Assembly: GCA_035943635.1 (NCBI GenBank)
Contig: DASZBX010000085.1
Location: 62,001 to 126,000, forward strand
DNA: 64,000 bases
From: DASZBX01 sp035943635
Lineage (GTDB): Bacteria; Actinomycetota; Actinomycetes; Streptomycetales; Catenulisporaceae
Reading direction: 5' to 3'
Part shown: positions 25,394 through 33,738 of the stretch, piece after piece
Position numbering within the stretch: the first letter of the stretch is position 1
Layout: the number at the start of each line of letters is the position of its first letter
Program-made: the position numbers and the translations under genes
The notes under the pieces: generated by a model
What the model saw: the letters and a program-made list of their open reading frames with translations, nothing else
Told to the model about the DNA's origin: nothing
The model's database searches: none

Positions 25394-26191
25394 TCAGAAC
25401 AGCGTGTCCGGTTCGTCCATTCCCGCTTCCGGCGCGGATGTGGCCGGCGTGGCCTGTGCGGCCGAACGTGTTCTCCGGCCGATCGCGGCGGTCTCGGCGG
25501 GTTCCTGCGGCGCTTCGGGCTCCTCGGCGATCAGTTCTGGGCCGTTGTTGCGCACGCTGTTCACCAGGGTGGACACCGGCCGGGCGGTCCATTCGGGGTC
25601 GCGGTCCAGCAGGGCGGTGATCTCGTCCTTGTCCTGCAGGTCCGGGTCCAGCCAGGCGTCGCGTTCGCCGGGGCCGACGGTCAGCGGCATCCGGTCGTGG
25701 ATGGCGGCCAGGTCGCCGACCGCCGCGCCGGTGATGATGGTCGCGGTCCACAGCTCGCTGCCGTCGGCGCCCAGCCAGTGGTCGAACAGGCCGGCGAAGG
25801 CGAGCAGGCCGCCGTCGGTGCGGTGGATGTAGAACGGCTGCTTGCGTCCGCCGGCGCCGGCCGGCTTGCGCCATTCGTAGTAGCCGTCGGCGGGCAGGAT
25901 GCAGCGGCGGCGGACCAGCGCGCGGCGGAAGGTGGGCTTCTCGGCCACGGTCTCCACCCGGGCGTTGATCATCCGGGAGCCGATCGCCGGGTCCTTGGCC
26001 CAGGACGGCACCATCCCCCAGCCCATCTCCAGCAGTACCCGGGCGCTGCCGAGGGTCAGCACGGTCGGGATCGGCTTGGTCGGGGCCACGTTGTAGTCCG
26101 GCTGGAACCGGTCCAGGTTGATCAGCTCGGCCGCGCCGAAGTCCAGGGCGAGCTGGCCGGGGTGGGTGGCGACCACGTAGCGTCCGCACAT
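25394..26191 (-). CDS. SRAP (HMCES/YedK) DNA-protein crosslink protein
   Basis: Guards abasic sites in single-stranded DNA by forming a thiazolidine crosslink through Cys2. The 265-residue product begins MCGRY with the essential Cys2, has NVAPTKPIP, WGMVPSWAKD, NARVETVAEKPTFRRA, the active-site block RRCILPADGYYEW and HDRMPL. ATG 26191 has GGAGGAA 7 bases upstream and places Cys2 correctly. The tail after residue 210 is disordered. It stands directly before sigR on the same strand, and the two may share transcripts. Confidence 0.93.
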   Translation of the reverse strand: MCGRYVVATHPGQLALDFGAAELINLDRFQPDYNVAPTKPIPTVLTLGSARVLLEMGWGMVPSWAKDPAIGSRMINARVETVAEKPTFRRALVRRRCILPADGYYEWRKPAGAGGRKQPFYIHRTDGGLLAFAGLFDHWLGADGSELWTATIITGAAVGDLAAIHDRMPLTVGPGERDAWLDPDLQDKDEITALLDRDPEWTARPVSTLVNSVRNNGPELIAEEPEAPQEPAETAAIGRRTRSAAQATPATSAPEAGMDEPDTLF

Positions 26192-26273
26192 CGTCTGGGT
26201 TCCTCCGGGCGGGACGGGAAAGGTTGTCCACAGCCTCGCACGCGCGGCCGACAAATGTGGCGGGTGCCACCGG

Positions 26274-26279
26274 TAGGCT
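26274..26279 (+). promoter_or_regulatory. -10 element of a leaderless promoter for aroA
   Basis: TAGGCT ends 6 nt before the ATG of aroA; no ribosome site is seen. Confidence 0.5.
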
Positions 26280-26285
26280 TGCCTC

Positions 26286-27617
26286 ATGACTGACTCCGCG
26301 AAGCGTTCCGCGACGCCGTGGCCTGCTCCGACGGCCGCCGGGCCGGTCGGCGCCGTGGTCCCGGTCCCGGGTTCCAAGTCCGCGACCAACCGGGCCCTGG
26401 TGCTGGCCGCGCTGGCCGACCGGCCGTCCGTGCTGCGCCGGCCGCTGCGCAGCCGGGACACCCTGCTGATGGCGGACGGCCTGCGGGCGATGGGCGTGCT
26501 GGTGCAGGACGGGCCGGACGGCTCCTGGTCGGTCACCCCGCCGCCGGTGCTGCGCGGCGGCGGCGCGGTGGACGTGGGCAACGCGGGCACGGTGATGCGG
26601 TTCCTGCTGCCGCTGGCGGCGCTGGCGGACGGCCCGGTCCGGTTCGACGGGGACCCGCGTTCGCACGAGCGCCCGATCGGCGCCCTGATCGGCGGTCTGC
26701 GTGCGCTCGGCGCGGAGGTGCGGGAGCTGGCGAAGCCGGGGCACTTCCCGTTGGACGTGCACGGCTCGGGCGCGCTGCCGGGCGGTGTGGTCGAGATCGA
26801 CTCCTCGGCCTCCTCCCAGTTCGTCTCGGCCCTGCTGCTGGCCGGGGCCCGGTTCGGGCAGGGCGTGACGGTCCGCAACATCGGCGAGCGACTGCCTTCG
26901 CAGCCGCACATCGCGATGACGGTGCAGATGCTGCGCGAGCGCGGGGTCGAGGTTCAGGACGCCGGGCCGGAGCACTGGTCGGTCGCGCCGGGCCCGATCG
27001 CCGGGTCCGAGTCCACGATCGAGCCGGACCTGTCGAACGCGGGCCCGTTCCTGGCCGCGGCGCTGGTGACCGGCGGGCGGGTGACCGTGCCGGACTGGCC
27101 GGAGCACACCACCCAGCCGGGCGACCGGCTGCGCGAGCTGTTCACCCGGATGGGTGCCCGGTGCGAGGTCGGCCCGGACGGATTGACCCTGACCGGGAGC
27201 GGCGCGGTGCACGGGATCGAGGTGGACCTAGGCGACGAGGGCGAGCTCGCCCCGACGCTGGCCGCGGTGGCCGCGTTGGCCGACTCCCCGTCCCGGCTCA
27301 GCGGGATCGGGCACCTGCGCCTGCACGAGACGGACCGGCTGGCCGCGCTGGCCAAGGAGCTGGGCAATCTGGGCGGCGAGGTGGCCGAGGAGCCGGAGGC
27401 GCTGGTGATCACCCCGCGTCCGCTGCACGGCGGCCTGTTCGCGACCTACGAGGACCACCGGCTGGCCACCGCCGCCGCGGTGCTGGGCCTGGTGGTGCCG
27501 GGGATCGAGGTGGAGAACGTGGCGACCACGGAGAAGACGCTGCCGCAGTTCACCGAGCGCTGGGCCGCGCTGCTCGCGGGCCGGGAGTTCGGCGCCGGAC
27601 CGGGGAGTGCGGCGTGA
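26286..27617 (+). CDS. aroA: 3-phosphoshikimate 1-carboxyvinyltransferase (EPSP synthase)
   Basis: Joins phosphoenolpyruvate to shikimate-3-phosphate in the chorismate pathway. The 443-residue protein has VPGSKSATNRALVLAALA near the N-terminus, VGNAGTVMRFLLPLAAL, the RPIGAL loop, and ending motifs RLHETDRLAALAKEL and YEDHRLATAAAVLGL, all diagnostic. ATG 26286 follows a leaderless -10 box. It diverges from SRAP-sigR-rsrA and precedes rsgA by 30 bases, a gene order shared with Streptomyces. Confidence 0.94.
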   Translation: MTDSAKRSATPWPAPTAAGPVGAVVPVPGSKSATNRALVLAALADRPSVLRRPLRSRDTLLMADGLRAMGVLVQDGPDGSWSVTPPPVLRGGGAVDVGNAGTVMRFLLPLAALADGPVRFDGDPRSHERPIGALIGGLRALGAEVRELAKPGHFPLDVHGSGALPGGVVEIDSSASSQFVSALLLAGARFGQGVTVRNIGERLPSQPHIAMTVQMLRERGVEVQDAGPEHWSVAPGPIAGSESTIEPDLSNAGPFLAAALVTGGRVTVPDWPEHTTQPGDRLRELFTRMGARCEVGPDGLTLTGSGAVHGIEVDLGDEGELAPTLAAVAALADSPSRLSGIGHLRLHETDRLAALAKELGNLGGEVAEEPEALVITPRPLHGGLFATYEDHRLATAAAVLGLVVPGIEVENVATTEKTLPQFTERWAALLAGREFGAGPGSAA

Positions 27618-27647
27618 GCCGCGGCGAGGCGGCGGAGTGACGTCATC

Positions 27648-28982
27648 ATGGTGAAGCGGACGAGCGACTACGACGAGGAAGACGTCCGGATCCGGGCCAA
27701 CCCGCGCGGCTCCCGGCCGCGGACCCGGCAGCGCCCGGAGCACGAGGACGCCGCGGACGCGATGGTGATCGCGGTGGACCGGGGCCGGTACACCTGTCTG
27801 CTGGAGCGCGACCCGTTCGAGCCGGCCAAGCCGGACCGCTCCGGCCGGACCGGCAAGACCGGGAAGGGCAAGGCCAAGGCGGCCGCCCCGGCGCCGGTCG
27901 AGCGGCGGTTGGTGACCGCGATGAAGGCCCGCGAGCTCGGCCGCAAGGGCGTGGTCGTGGGCGACAAGGTCAGCCTGGTCGGCGACCTGCAGGGCGGGCC
28001 GGACGCGTTGGCCCGGGTGGTCCGGGTGCATCCGCGCGAGCGGGTGCTGCGCCGGACCGCCGACGACACGGATCCGGTGGAACGGATCATCGTGGCGAAC
28101 GCGGACCAGCTGGTGATCGTGACCGCGCTGGCCGATCCGGAGCCGCGCCCGCGGATGATCGACCGGTGCCTGGTCGCGGCGTTCGAGGCCGGGTTGGCGC
28201 CGGTACTGTGCCTGACCAAGTCCGACCTGGCCGATCCGGCCGAGCTGCTGGCCAGCTATCTGCCGCTGGGCATCACCGCGGTGGCCACCCGGGCCGGGCG
28301 GGTCGCGGGCGGGCCGGACGCGCCGGGCCCCGGGGACGGACTGGACGAGTTGCGCGAGATCCTGGCCGGGAAGGTCAGCGTGCTGGTCGGCCACTCCGGC
28401 GTGGGCAAGTCGACCCTGGTCAACGCCCTGGTCCCGGCGGCCGATCGGGCGGTCGGGCACGTGAACGACGTCACCGGCCGAGGCCGGCACACCTCCACCT
28501 CGGCGGTCGCGTTGCGGCTGCCGCCGGTGGTCCTCTCCCCCGCCCGCGCTGCGGCCGCGACCTCGGCTGCGGCTGCGGCTGCGGAAGATCTCTCGGCGGA
28601 GGTCTCAGTCGAACCGGACGAGAGCGAGGGCTCCATTCAGGCGCTGGCCGAGGGCTGGGTGATCGACACCCCGGGCATCCGTTCCTTCGGCCTGGCGCAC
28701 ATCGGCCCGAACGGCGTGATCGCCGCGTTCCCGGACCTGGCCGCGGTCACCGCCGAGTGCCCGCGCGGCTGCACCCACGCCGCCGACGCGTCGGACTGCA
28801 TGCTCGACTCCTGGCTGGCCGACCTCGGCGCCGCGGCCGGCAAGCCGGAGCAGGCCGAGGACGCCGCGGAGGTGGCCGCCCTGCTCGCGGCGCAGTACGC
28901 CACGGCCAAGGCGCGGGTGGACTCGATCCGCCGGCTGCTGTCCGCGCTCAACCCGCAACCGATCGGGGCGGCATCGGACTGA
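27648..28982 (+). CDS. rsgA: Ribosome small-subunit-dependent GTPase RsgA
   Basis: Circularly permuted GTPase that checks maturation of the 30S subunit. The 444-residue protein has a basic N-terminus and OB fold (VVVGDKVSLVGD), G4 as LTKSDL, G1 as GHSGVGKSTLVNAL, G3 as DTPGIRSFG, and the C-terminal zinc site with C-P-R-G-C-T-H. An extra Ala/Glu-rich insert of about 30 residues (including six Ala in a row from a GGCTGC-type repeat near 28566) lies between G1 and G3. ATG 27648 was chosen as the first start after aroA. It is the second gene of the aroA operon. Confidence 0.92.
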   Translation: MVKRTSDYDEEDVRIRANPRGSRPRTRQRPEHEDAADAMVIAVDRGRYTCLLERDPFEPAKPDRSGRTGKTGKGKAKAAAPAPVERRLVTAMKARELGRKGVVVGDKVSLVGDLQGGPDALARVVRVHPRERVLRRTADDTDPVERIIVANADQLVIVTALADPEPRPRMIDRCLVAAFEAGLAPVLCLTKSDLADPAELLASYLPLGITAVATRAGRVAGGPDAPGPGDGLDELREILAGKVSVLVGHSGVGKSTLVNALVPAADRAVGHVNDVTGRGRHTSTSAVALRLPPVVLSPARAAAATSAAAAAAEDLSAEVSVEPDESEGSIQALAEGWVIDTPGIRSFGLAHIGPNGVIAAFPDLAAVTAECPRGCTHAADASDCMLDSWLADLGAAAGKPEQAEDAAEVAALLAAQYATAKARVDSIRRLLSALNPQPIGAASD

Positions 28983-29049
28983 GCCGCGCCGCCCGGCGCG
29001 ATCAGGACCGGCGCAGCCGCTTGTCGGTCAGGGACAGCGGGTCGTCGTA

Positions 29050-29385
29050 GTGGTTGTCGGCCGGATCCAGGTCCGGGCGCACTACGACCAGCCGATGCGG
29101 CTCGACCACCTCGCTGCGCTGGCCGGGGTGAGCCTGTCTTCGCTGCACCGGCACTTCCGGGCCGCGACCGCGATGAGGCCGCTGCAGTACCGGAAGCGGA
29201 TCCGGCTCCTGGAGGCCCGGGCGCTGCTGCTGTCCACCGACCGGGACGTCGCGCAGGTCGGGCACCTGGTCGGGTACGAGAGCCCGTCGCAGTTCAGCCG
29301 CGAATACCGCCGGCAGTTTGGGGCCACCCCCACCGCGGACCGCGACAAGGAGCGCGCGCAGCAGGACCCGGATCCAGTCGTCTAG
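29050..29385 (+). pseudogene. C-terminal DNA-binding part of an AraC-family regulator
   Basis: The frame carries both helix-turn-helix units of AraC regulators: LDHLAALAGVSLSSLHRHFR and AQVGHLVGYESPSQFSREYRRQFG. The ~200-residue N-terminal effector domain is missing; upstream sequence runs straight into the rsgA end. Stand-alone AraC DNA-binding domains exist, but the absence of a ribosome site before ATG/GTG 29050 and the junction with unrelated sequence favour a truncated remnant. It marks the left edge of the accessory segment between rsgA and hisN. Confidence 0.65.
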
Positions 29386-29897
29386 TGCGCCGCCGCGACC
29401 GGCGCCTCTGCGCGGGACCGGGCGCTTGCGTATGGGCGCCGTGCGCGCCGGATCCTGCTCTCACGCGCCCGGCGGGCGGCGGCCGGAAACCGGCCGTCGG
29501 CAGCGGCCGAGCGGCGCCCGAGCGGCTTTCAGCGGCCGGAAACCGGATCCGGCCGGACCGTCGGCGACCTCTGCGGCGAAGCGTTCCGGGGCCGCCCGAA
29601 CCCGAATCAAAGCCCTGCGCGCGGCGTTCTCCCAGGTGAGAGAGGTCCCAGGTCAAGGGCGCACAAGGGCACGCGGCCGGAGGCACCGGCGCGGCCCGGG
29701 CGGCCCGGCCGGCCACCGGCGCGGGAGGGGCACGCACCCCGGTGGCGTCGCGTGGCGCGACCCGGACCTTTGCCGGACTTTCGCCGTGCGTCACCATGCC
29801 ATGGCCTAGCGTTAGGGAACGGTCAGGCGTCCGACGAAGGATGCACCCGCGAACGACGCCCGCTTTCACACCCCCAGCCACGAGGGGTTCACCCGGT
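29386..29897. other. Intergenic region upstream of the flavohaemoglobin-like gene
   Basis: About 510 bases without a gene. A 15-bp direct repeat GCGGCCGGAAACCGG occurs near 29478 and again at 29532. The part near 29790-29880 is less GC-rich and is the likely promoter of the next gene. Confidence 0.4.
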
Positions 29898-31154
29898 ATG
29901 GCTCTTGAACCGCGCCTCATCCAGCAGTCCTTCGCCCTGGTCGACGCCGACGCCGACCGGGTCGCCAGCCATTTCTACGCCCTGCTGTTCCTGGAGGAAC
30001 CCGGGCTGCGCGACCTGTTCCCGCCGATGATGGACAACCACCGCGACCGGCTGATGTCGGCCCTGGTCAAGGTGGTGCACCAGTGCGAGGACCCGGCGGC
30101 GCTGACGGAGTATCTGCGCCAGCTGGGCCGGGACCACCGCAAGTTCGGGGTGCGGGCCGAGCACTACCAGATCTTCTGGCGCTGCCTGCTGAGCACGTTC
30201 AAACGGTTCGCCCGGCCGGGCTGGACCCCGGCGATGGACGCGGCCTGGGCGGCCGCCTTCCAGATGATCGCGAGCACGATGACCGAGGCCGCGGCGCAGG
30301 CCGCGCTGACCACCCCGGCCTGGTGGCAGGGCCGGGTGGTCGCGCACGAGCGCAAGACCAGCTCGCTGGCCGTGGTCACCCTGCGGCCGGACAGCCCGTT
30401 CCCCTACCGGCCCGGGCAGTACGCCGCGATCGAGACGCTGCGCTGGCCGCGGGTCTGGCGGCCGTACTCGATCGCCAACGCGCCGCGCGCCGACGGCACG
30501 GTCTCGCTGCACGTGCGGGCGATCGACGGCGGCTGGGTCTCCTCCGCGCTGGTGCACCACACCGAGGTCGGCGACGTGGTCCGGATGGGCCCGGCGGTCG
30601 GCGCGATGACCGTGCAGCCGGAGTCGGACCGCAATGTGCTGATGATCGGCGGCGGCACCGGGATCGCCCCGCTGCTGGCGATAGCGCAGGACATGGGCCG
30701 GTGGAACACCAGCCGCCGGGTCAGCGTGTTCTACGGGGCCAAGCGGATCGAGGAGCTGTACGCGAAGCCGGAACTGGACGAGCTGGCCGACCGCTACCCC
30801 TGGCTGAACGTGGTGTACTGCGTCTCGGAGGACTCCCGGTTCCGCGGCGACCGGGGCCTGCTGCCGCAGATCGTCGCGCGCGACGGGGTCGCCGCGGACA
30901 ACTGGCGCGGGCACGAGGTGCTGGTGGCCGGGTCGGCCGCGATGGCCCGGGCCACCCTGTCCCAGCTGCTGCGCGGCGGGGTGCCGCTCAGCCGGGTCCG
31001 GTTCGACGCCTTCTCGGACCAGTCGCAGATATTCGTCGAGGCCAAACGGCAGCAGCAGGACGCGGACCGCCTCGCCCTGACCGTCCGGGCGGCCGCCCCG
31101 GTCCTGCCCGCGGCCGGGTCCTCAGCCGTCGAAATCCACCGCGAGTACGTCTGA
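29898..31154 (+). CDS. Flavohaemoglobin-like protein (globin plus FAD/NAD reductase)
   Basis: Predicted nitric-oxide dioxygenase or related haem-flavin oxidoreductase. Residues 1-~135 form a globin with the proximal His in DHRKFGV; residues ~140-380 form a ferredoxin-reductase-like unit with the FAD motif RPYSIANAP (usually RxYS) and the NAD motif GGGTGIAPLLAIA. A tail of ~40 residues is extra. ATG 29898 was chosen because GAGGGG precedes it and the globin starts at once. The E7/B10 region (FYALLF) fits a haem pocket. It ends one base from the remains of paaE, which is convergent. Confidence 0.85.
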   Translation: MALEPRLIQQSFALVDADADRVASHFYALLFLEEPGLRDLFPPMMDNHRDRLMSALVKVVHQCEDPAALTEYLRQLGRDHRKFGVRAEHYQIFWRCLLSTFKRFARPGWTPAMDAAWAAAFQMIASTMTEAAAQAALTTPAWWQGRVVAHERKTSSLAVVTLRPDSPFPYRPGQYAAIETLRWPRVWRPYSIANAPRADGTVSLHVRAIDGGWVSSALVHHTEVGDVVRMGPAVGAMTVQPESDRNVLMIGGGTGIAPLLAIAQDMGRWNTSRRVSVFYGAKRIEELYAKPELDELADRYPWLNVVYCVSEDSRFRGDRGLLPQIVARDGVAADNWRGHEVLVAGSAAMARATLSQLLRGGVPLSRVRFDAFSDQSQIFVEAKRQQQDADRLALTVRAAAPVLPAAGSSAVEIHREYV

Positions 31155-31493
31155 GGTCGTCGCCGACGGCGAGTTTGCGCACCGCGTGGTCGCCGAAGCC
31201 GCCGGGGCCCTGGCGTTTGACCGCGATGCTGATCCGGGTGGGCAGTCCGTGTTCCGGCGGCGGCTGGCAGATCGAGTAGGCAGGGCGGCGTCGACGTCGC
31301 GCCGGATCACCGCGGTCGCCGGGCAGCCGAGGAAGGTCGGGGTGATGGTCACCCGGACCCGGCCGGCCGCGGACACGTCCACGCCGCCGAGCACGCCGAG
31401 GTCGTCGAGGGTCAGACACGGCAGTTCGGGGTCGACGACCGCTCCGGCCGTCGCGCGGGCGAGCGCGAGGGCCCGGTCCGCGGCGGAACTCAC
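31155..31493 (-). pseudogene. Fused remnant of paaD (5' part) and paaE (internal part)
   Basis: From GTG 31493 the frame encodes the first ~70 residues of PaaD (DUF59 fold: DPELPCLTLDDLGVLGGV, then TPTFLGCPATAVIRRDVDAA). Near 31280-31290 this homology stops and another frame begins a piece of PaaE, the ferredoxin-type reductase: AYSICQPPPEHGLPTRISI and VKRQGPGGFGDHAVRKLAVG, the FAD-binding region. PaaE homology ends at about 31160, beside the convergent flavohaemoglobin gene. One deletion removed the 3' half of paaD and the 5' part of paaE, and another event removed the rest of paaE. GTG overlaps the paaC stop as in an intact operon. Confidence 0.75.
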
Positions 31494-32371
31494 CACGCCG
31501 CGCCGGGGTGGGCACGGTAGACCGACTGCATCTCGGCCAGCAGATATGCCAGGGCCTCGGTGTGCACGCCGTACCGCCCGCCGGCCGGGCGCCAGGTTCC
31601 GCTCGGCGGCGGGCCGAGGGTCGCGGCGATCAGGGTCTCGGTCACCTGTTCCAGCCAGCGGCCGTACACCGGCGCGGGGTCGGGGGCCAGGCCCTCAGCC
31701 GTCAGCTGGTCGATCAGGTCGTCCTGGGCGAACAGTTCGCCGGTGTAGGGCCACAGGTCGGCCAGCGCCCGGGCCATCCGCTCGTGGCTCTCCTCGGTTC
31801 CGTCGCCCAGGCGTATGGCCCAGGTCTCGGCGTACTGCCGGTGGTAGGCGACCTCGGTGCCGGCCTTGGCGGCCAGCGCGGCCAGTTCCTGGTCGGCGCA
31901 TCCGGCCAGTTCGGCGTACCAGAGGCACTGGTAGGTGGCGAAGAACAGCAGGCGGACCACGGTGTCGGCGAAGTCGACGGTCGGCAGTTCGGTCAGCAGC
32001 GCGTTGCGGTACTCGTCGTCGGTGCGCTCGAAGGCCAGCTCGTCCTCGGTGCGCCCGCTGCTGCGCCCGGCCACGGCGAGCATCGCCCGGGCCTGGCCGA
32101 GCAGGTCCAGGGCGATGTTCGCGAGGGCGACCTCGTCTTCCAGCTCGGGCGCGCGGGTGATCCACTGGGTCAGCCGGTGCGACATGATCAGCGCGTCGTC
32201 GCCGAGGCGCAGAGCGAACTCCTCCAGCGGCTTGGCCGACGCGCTCGCCGATGCGGGAGCGGAGGCGCTCGCCGATGCGGCTGCGTTGGTCGACGTGGAA
32301 GGGCTCGGCGCGGTGGCCGCCTTGGGCTTCGGCTTCGGCTTGGCCTTCGTCGGCGTACTCGTCCTGGTCAC
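31490..32371 (-). CDS. paaC: Phenylacetyl-CoA 1,2-epoxidase subunit PaaC
   Basis: Structural, non-catalytic subunit of the multicomponent epoxidase that starts aerobic phenylacetate breakdown; it pairs with PaaA. The family signature LRLGDDALIMSHRLTQW is followed by EVALANIALDLLGQAR, and later AYHRQYAETWAIRLGDGTEES (two parts) and YGVHTEALAYLLAEMQ. About 47 low-complexity residues (Lys-Pro and Ala-Ser repeats) precede the domain, an unusual extension. GTG 32371 overlaps the paaB stop (GTGA), which supports the long form. The length is 293 residues against about 250 in other PaaC. Confidence 0.9.
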   Translation of the reverse strand: MTRTSTPTKAKPKPKPKAATAPSPSTSTNAAASASASAPASASASAKPLEEFALRLGDDALIMSHRLTQWITRAPELEDEVALANIALDLLGQARAMLAVAGRSSGRTEDELAFERTDDEYRNALLTELPTVDFADTVVRLLFFATYQCLWYAELAGCADQELAALAAKAGTEVAYHRQYAETWAIRLGDGTEESHERMARALADLWPYTGELFAQDDLIDQLTAEGLAPDPAPVYGRWLEQVTETLIAATLGPPPSGTWRPAGGRYGVHTEALAYLLAEMQSVYRAHPGAAW

Positions 32372-32658
32372 AGGTTGCGCACCCCCTCCGGCAGCGGGTA
32401 GAAGGTCGGGTGCCGGAACACCTTGTCGCCCGCGGGGGCGAAGTAGGGGTCCTTCTCCTCCGGGCTGGACGCCAGGATCTGCCCGCTGGGCACGACCCAC
32501 AGCGACACGCCCTCGCCGCGCCGGGAGTAGAGGTCGCGGGCCCGTTGCAGCGCCTGCTGCGGGTCGGCGGCGTGCACGGAGCCGACGTGCTGGTGGGCCA
32601 GGCCGCGCTTGGGTCGGACGAAGACCTCGAACAGGGCGCTCGTCACGGTCGGTGTCAT
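32368..32658 (-). CDS. paaB: Phenylacetyl-CoA 1,2-epoxidase subunit PaaB
   Basis: Small bridging subunit of the PaaABC(D)E epoxidase. The 96-residue protein shows the family features FEVFVRPKRGLAHQHVGSVHA, MARDLYSRRGEGVSLWVVP (as RARDLYSRRGEG) and the C-terminal KVFRHPTFYPLPEGV. ATG 32658 overlaps the paaA stop by 4 bases, and its own stop overlaps paaC, so the three genes are tightly coupled. Confidence 0.93.
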   Translation of the reverse strand: MTPTVTSALFEVFVRPKRGLAHQHVGSVHAADPQQALQRARDLYSRRGEGVSLWVVPSGQILASSPEEKDPYFAPAGDKVFRHPTFYPLPEGVRNL

Positions 32659-33674
32659 GGCAGCTCGACTTCCCTCGCCCGGTCGTCTGGTGCGGTGCTC
32701 CGCTTCGCGGCGTGGGCCTGCGCCGCGGCCCGGACCCACTCCCCGTCGCGGTGCGCGCCGGTGCGGTGGGCCAGCCGCTGCCGGTTACAGGGTCCTTCCC
32801 CGGCCAGCACGGCTTGGAACTCGGACCAGTCGATCGGCCCGACATCGTAGTGCCTGCGTTCAGGATTCCAGCGCAGCCGCGGATCGGGAAGGCTCAGGCC
32901 GAGAATTTCGGCCTGCGGGACGGTGATATCGACGAAACGCTGGCGCAACTCGTCGTTGGAGTGGCGTTTGATCTTCCAGTGGGCCGACTTCGAGCCGTGC
33001 ACGGATTCCCCGTCCGGCGGGCCGAACATCATCAGCGCGGGCCACCACCAGCGGTCGACCGCGTCCTGGGCCATCGCGCGCTGCCGCTCGGTGCCGCGGG
33101 CCAGCAGGTGCAGCGACTCGTAGCCCTGGCGCTGGTGGAAGGACTCTTCTTTGCAGATCCGGACCATGGCGCGCGCGTACGGGCCGTAGGAGCAGCGGGT
33201 CAGCGGGATCTGGTTGACGATCGCGGCCCCGTCCACCAGCCAGCCGATCGCGCCGACGTCGGCCCAGGTCAGGGCGGGGTAGTTGAAGATCGAGGAGTAG
33301 CGCTGGCGGCCGGCGTGCAGGGCGTCGAGCAGTTCGGACCGGTCCACGCCGAGGGTTTCGGCCGCGGCGTAGAGGTAGAGTCCGTGCCCGGCCTCGTCCT
33401 GGACCTTGGCCAGCAGGATCGCCTTGCGCTGGAGCGAGGGGGCGCGGGTGAGCCAGTTGCCCTCGGGCTGCATGCCGATGATCTCGGAGTGCGCGTGCTG
33501 GGCGATCTGCCGGATCAGGGATCTGCGGTAGTCCTCCGGCATCCGGTCGCGCGGCTCGATCCGCTCGTCCGCGGCGAGCAGGGCCTCGAACAGGTCCTCG
33601 GGGGTCTGGGCGGCGGAGCCGGGTGTCGGGGCGCGCGGGCGGACCGGCGTGCGCGGCGCCGTCTGGGCTTCCAT
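32655..33674 (-). CDS. paaA: Phenylacetyl-CoA 1,2-epoxidase catalytic subunit PaaA
   Basis: Diiron oxygenase subunit that makes the ring-1,2-epoxide of phenylacetyl-CoA. The 339-residue protein carries the iron-binding helices: QDEAGHGLYLY (Glu, His) and CKEESFHQRQGYESL (Glu, His), plus QIAQHAHSEIIGMQPEGNW. ATG 33674 has GGGAG 11 bases upstream and lies 23 bases after a palindromic operator. It opens the operon paaA-B-C-(D/E remnant). Without PaaE the complex would need electrons from another reductase. Confidence 0.93.
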   Translation of the reverse strand: MEAQTAPRTPVRPRAPTPGSAAQTPEDLFEALLAADERIEPRDRMPEDYRRSLIRQIAQHAHSEIIGMQPEGNWLTRAPSLQRKAILLAKVQDEAGHGLYLYAAAETLGVDRSELLDALHAGRQRYSSIFNYPALTWADVGAIGWLVDGAAIVNQIPLTRCSYGPYARAMVRICKEESFHQRQGYESLHLLARGTERQRAMAQDAVDRWWWPALMMFGPPDGESVHGSKSAHWKIKRHSNDELRQRFVDITVPQAEILGLSLPDPRLRWNPERRHYDVGPIDWSEFQAVLAGEGPCNRQRLAHRTGAHRDGEWVRAAAQAHAAKRSTAPDDRAREVELP

Positions 33675-33696
33675 GGTGTCCGCTCCCTTGATACCG

Positions 33697-33710
33697 ACCG
33701 AACGTTCGGT
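33697..33710. promoter_or_regulatory. Palindromic TetR-type operator before paaA
   Basis: ACCGAACGTTCGGT is a perfect 14-bp palindrome 23 bp upstream of paaA. It fits the core ACCGNNCGNNCGGT that I recall for actinobacterial PaaR. CGAACGTTCGGTTAA, which includes its right part, is repeated exactly at 52526-52540 before paaN. Confidence 0.72.
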
Positions 33711-33738
33711 TAAGTGTCCTACCGGCTGCTCGGAACAG

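Noticed and set aside
24588..27212. One very long minus-strand frame running from aroA through SRAP into sigR
   Set aside because: It is the chance joining of shadow sequence to the real sigR frame; the SigR domain starts only after about 25235.
29002..29265. Minus-strand frame ending NHYDDPLSLTDKRLRRS, opposite the AraC remnant
   Set aside because: The last residues look protein-like, but the rest mirrors the AraC frame; too short to call.
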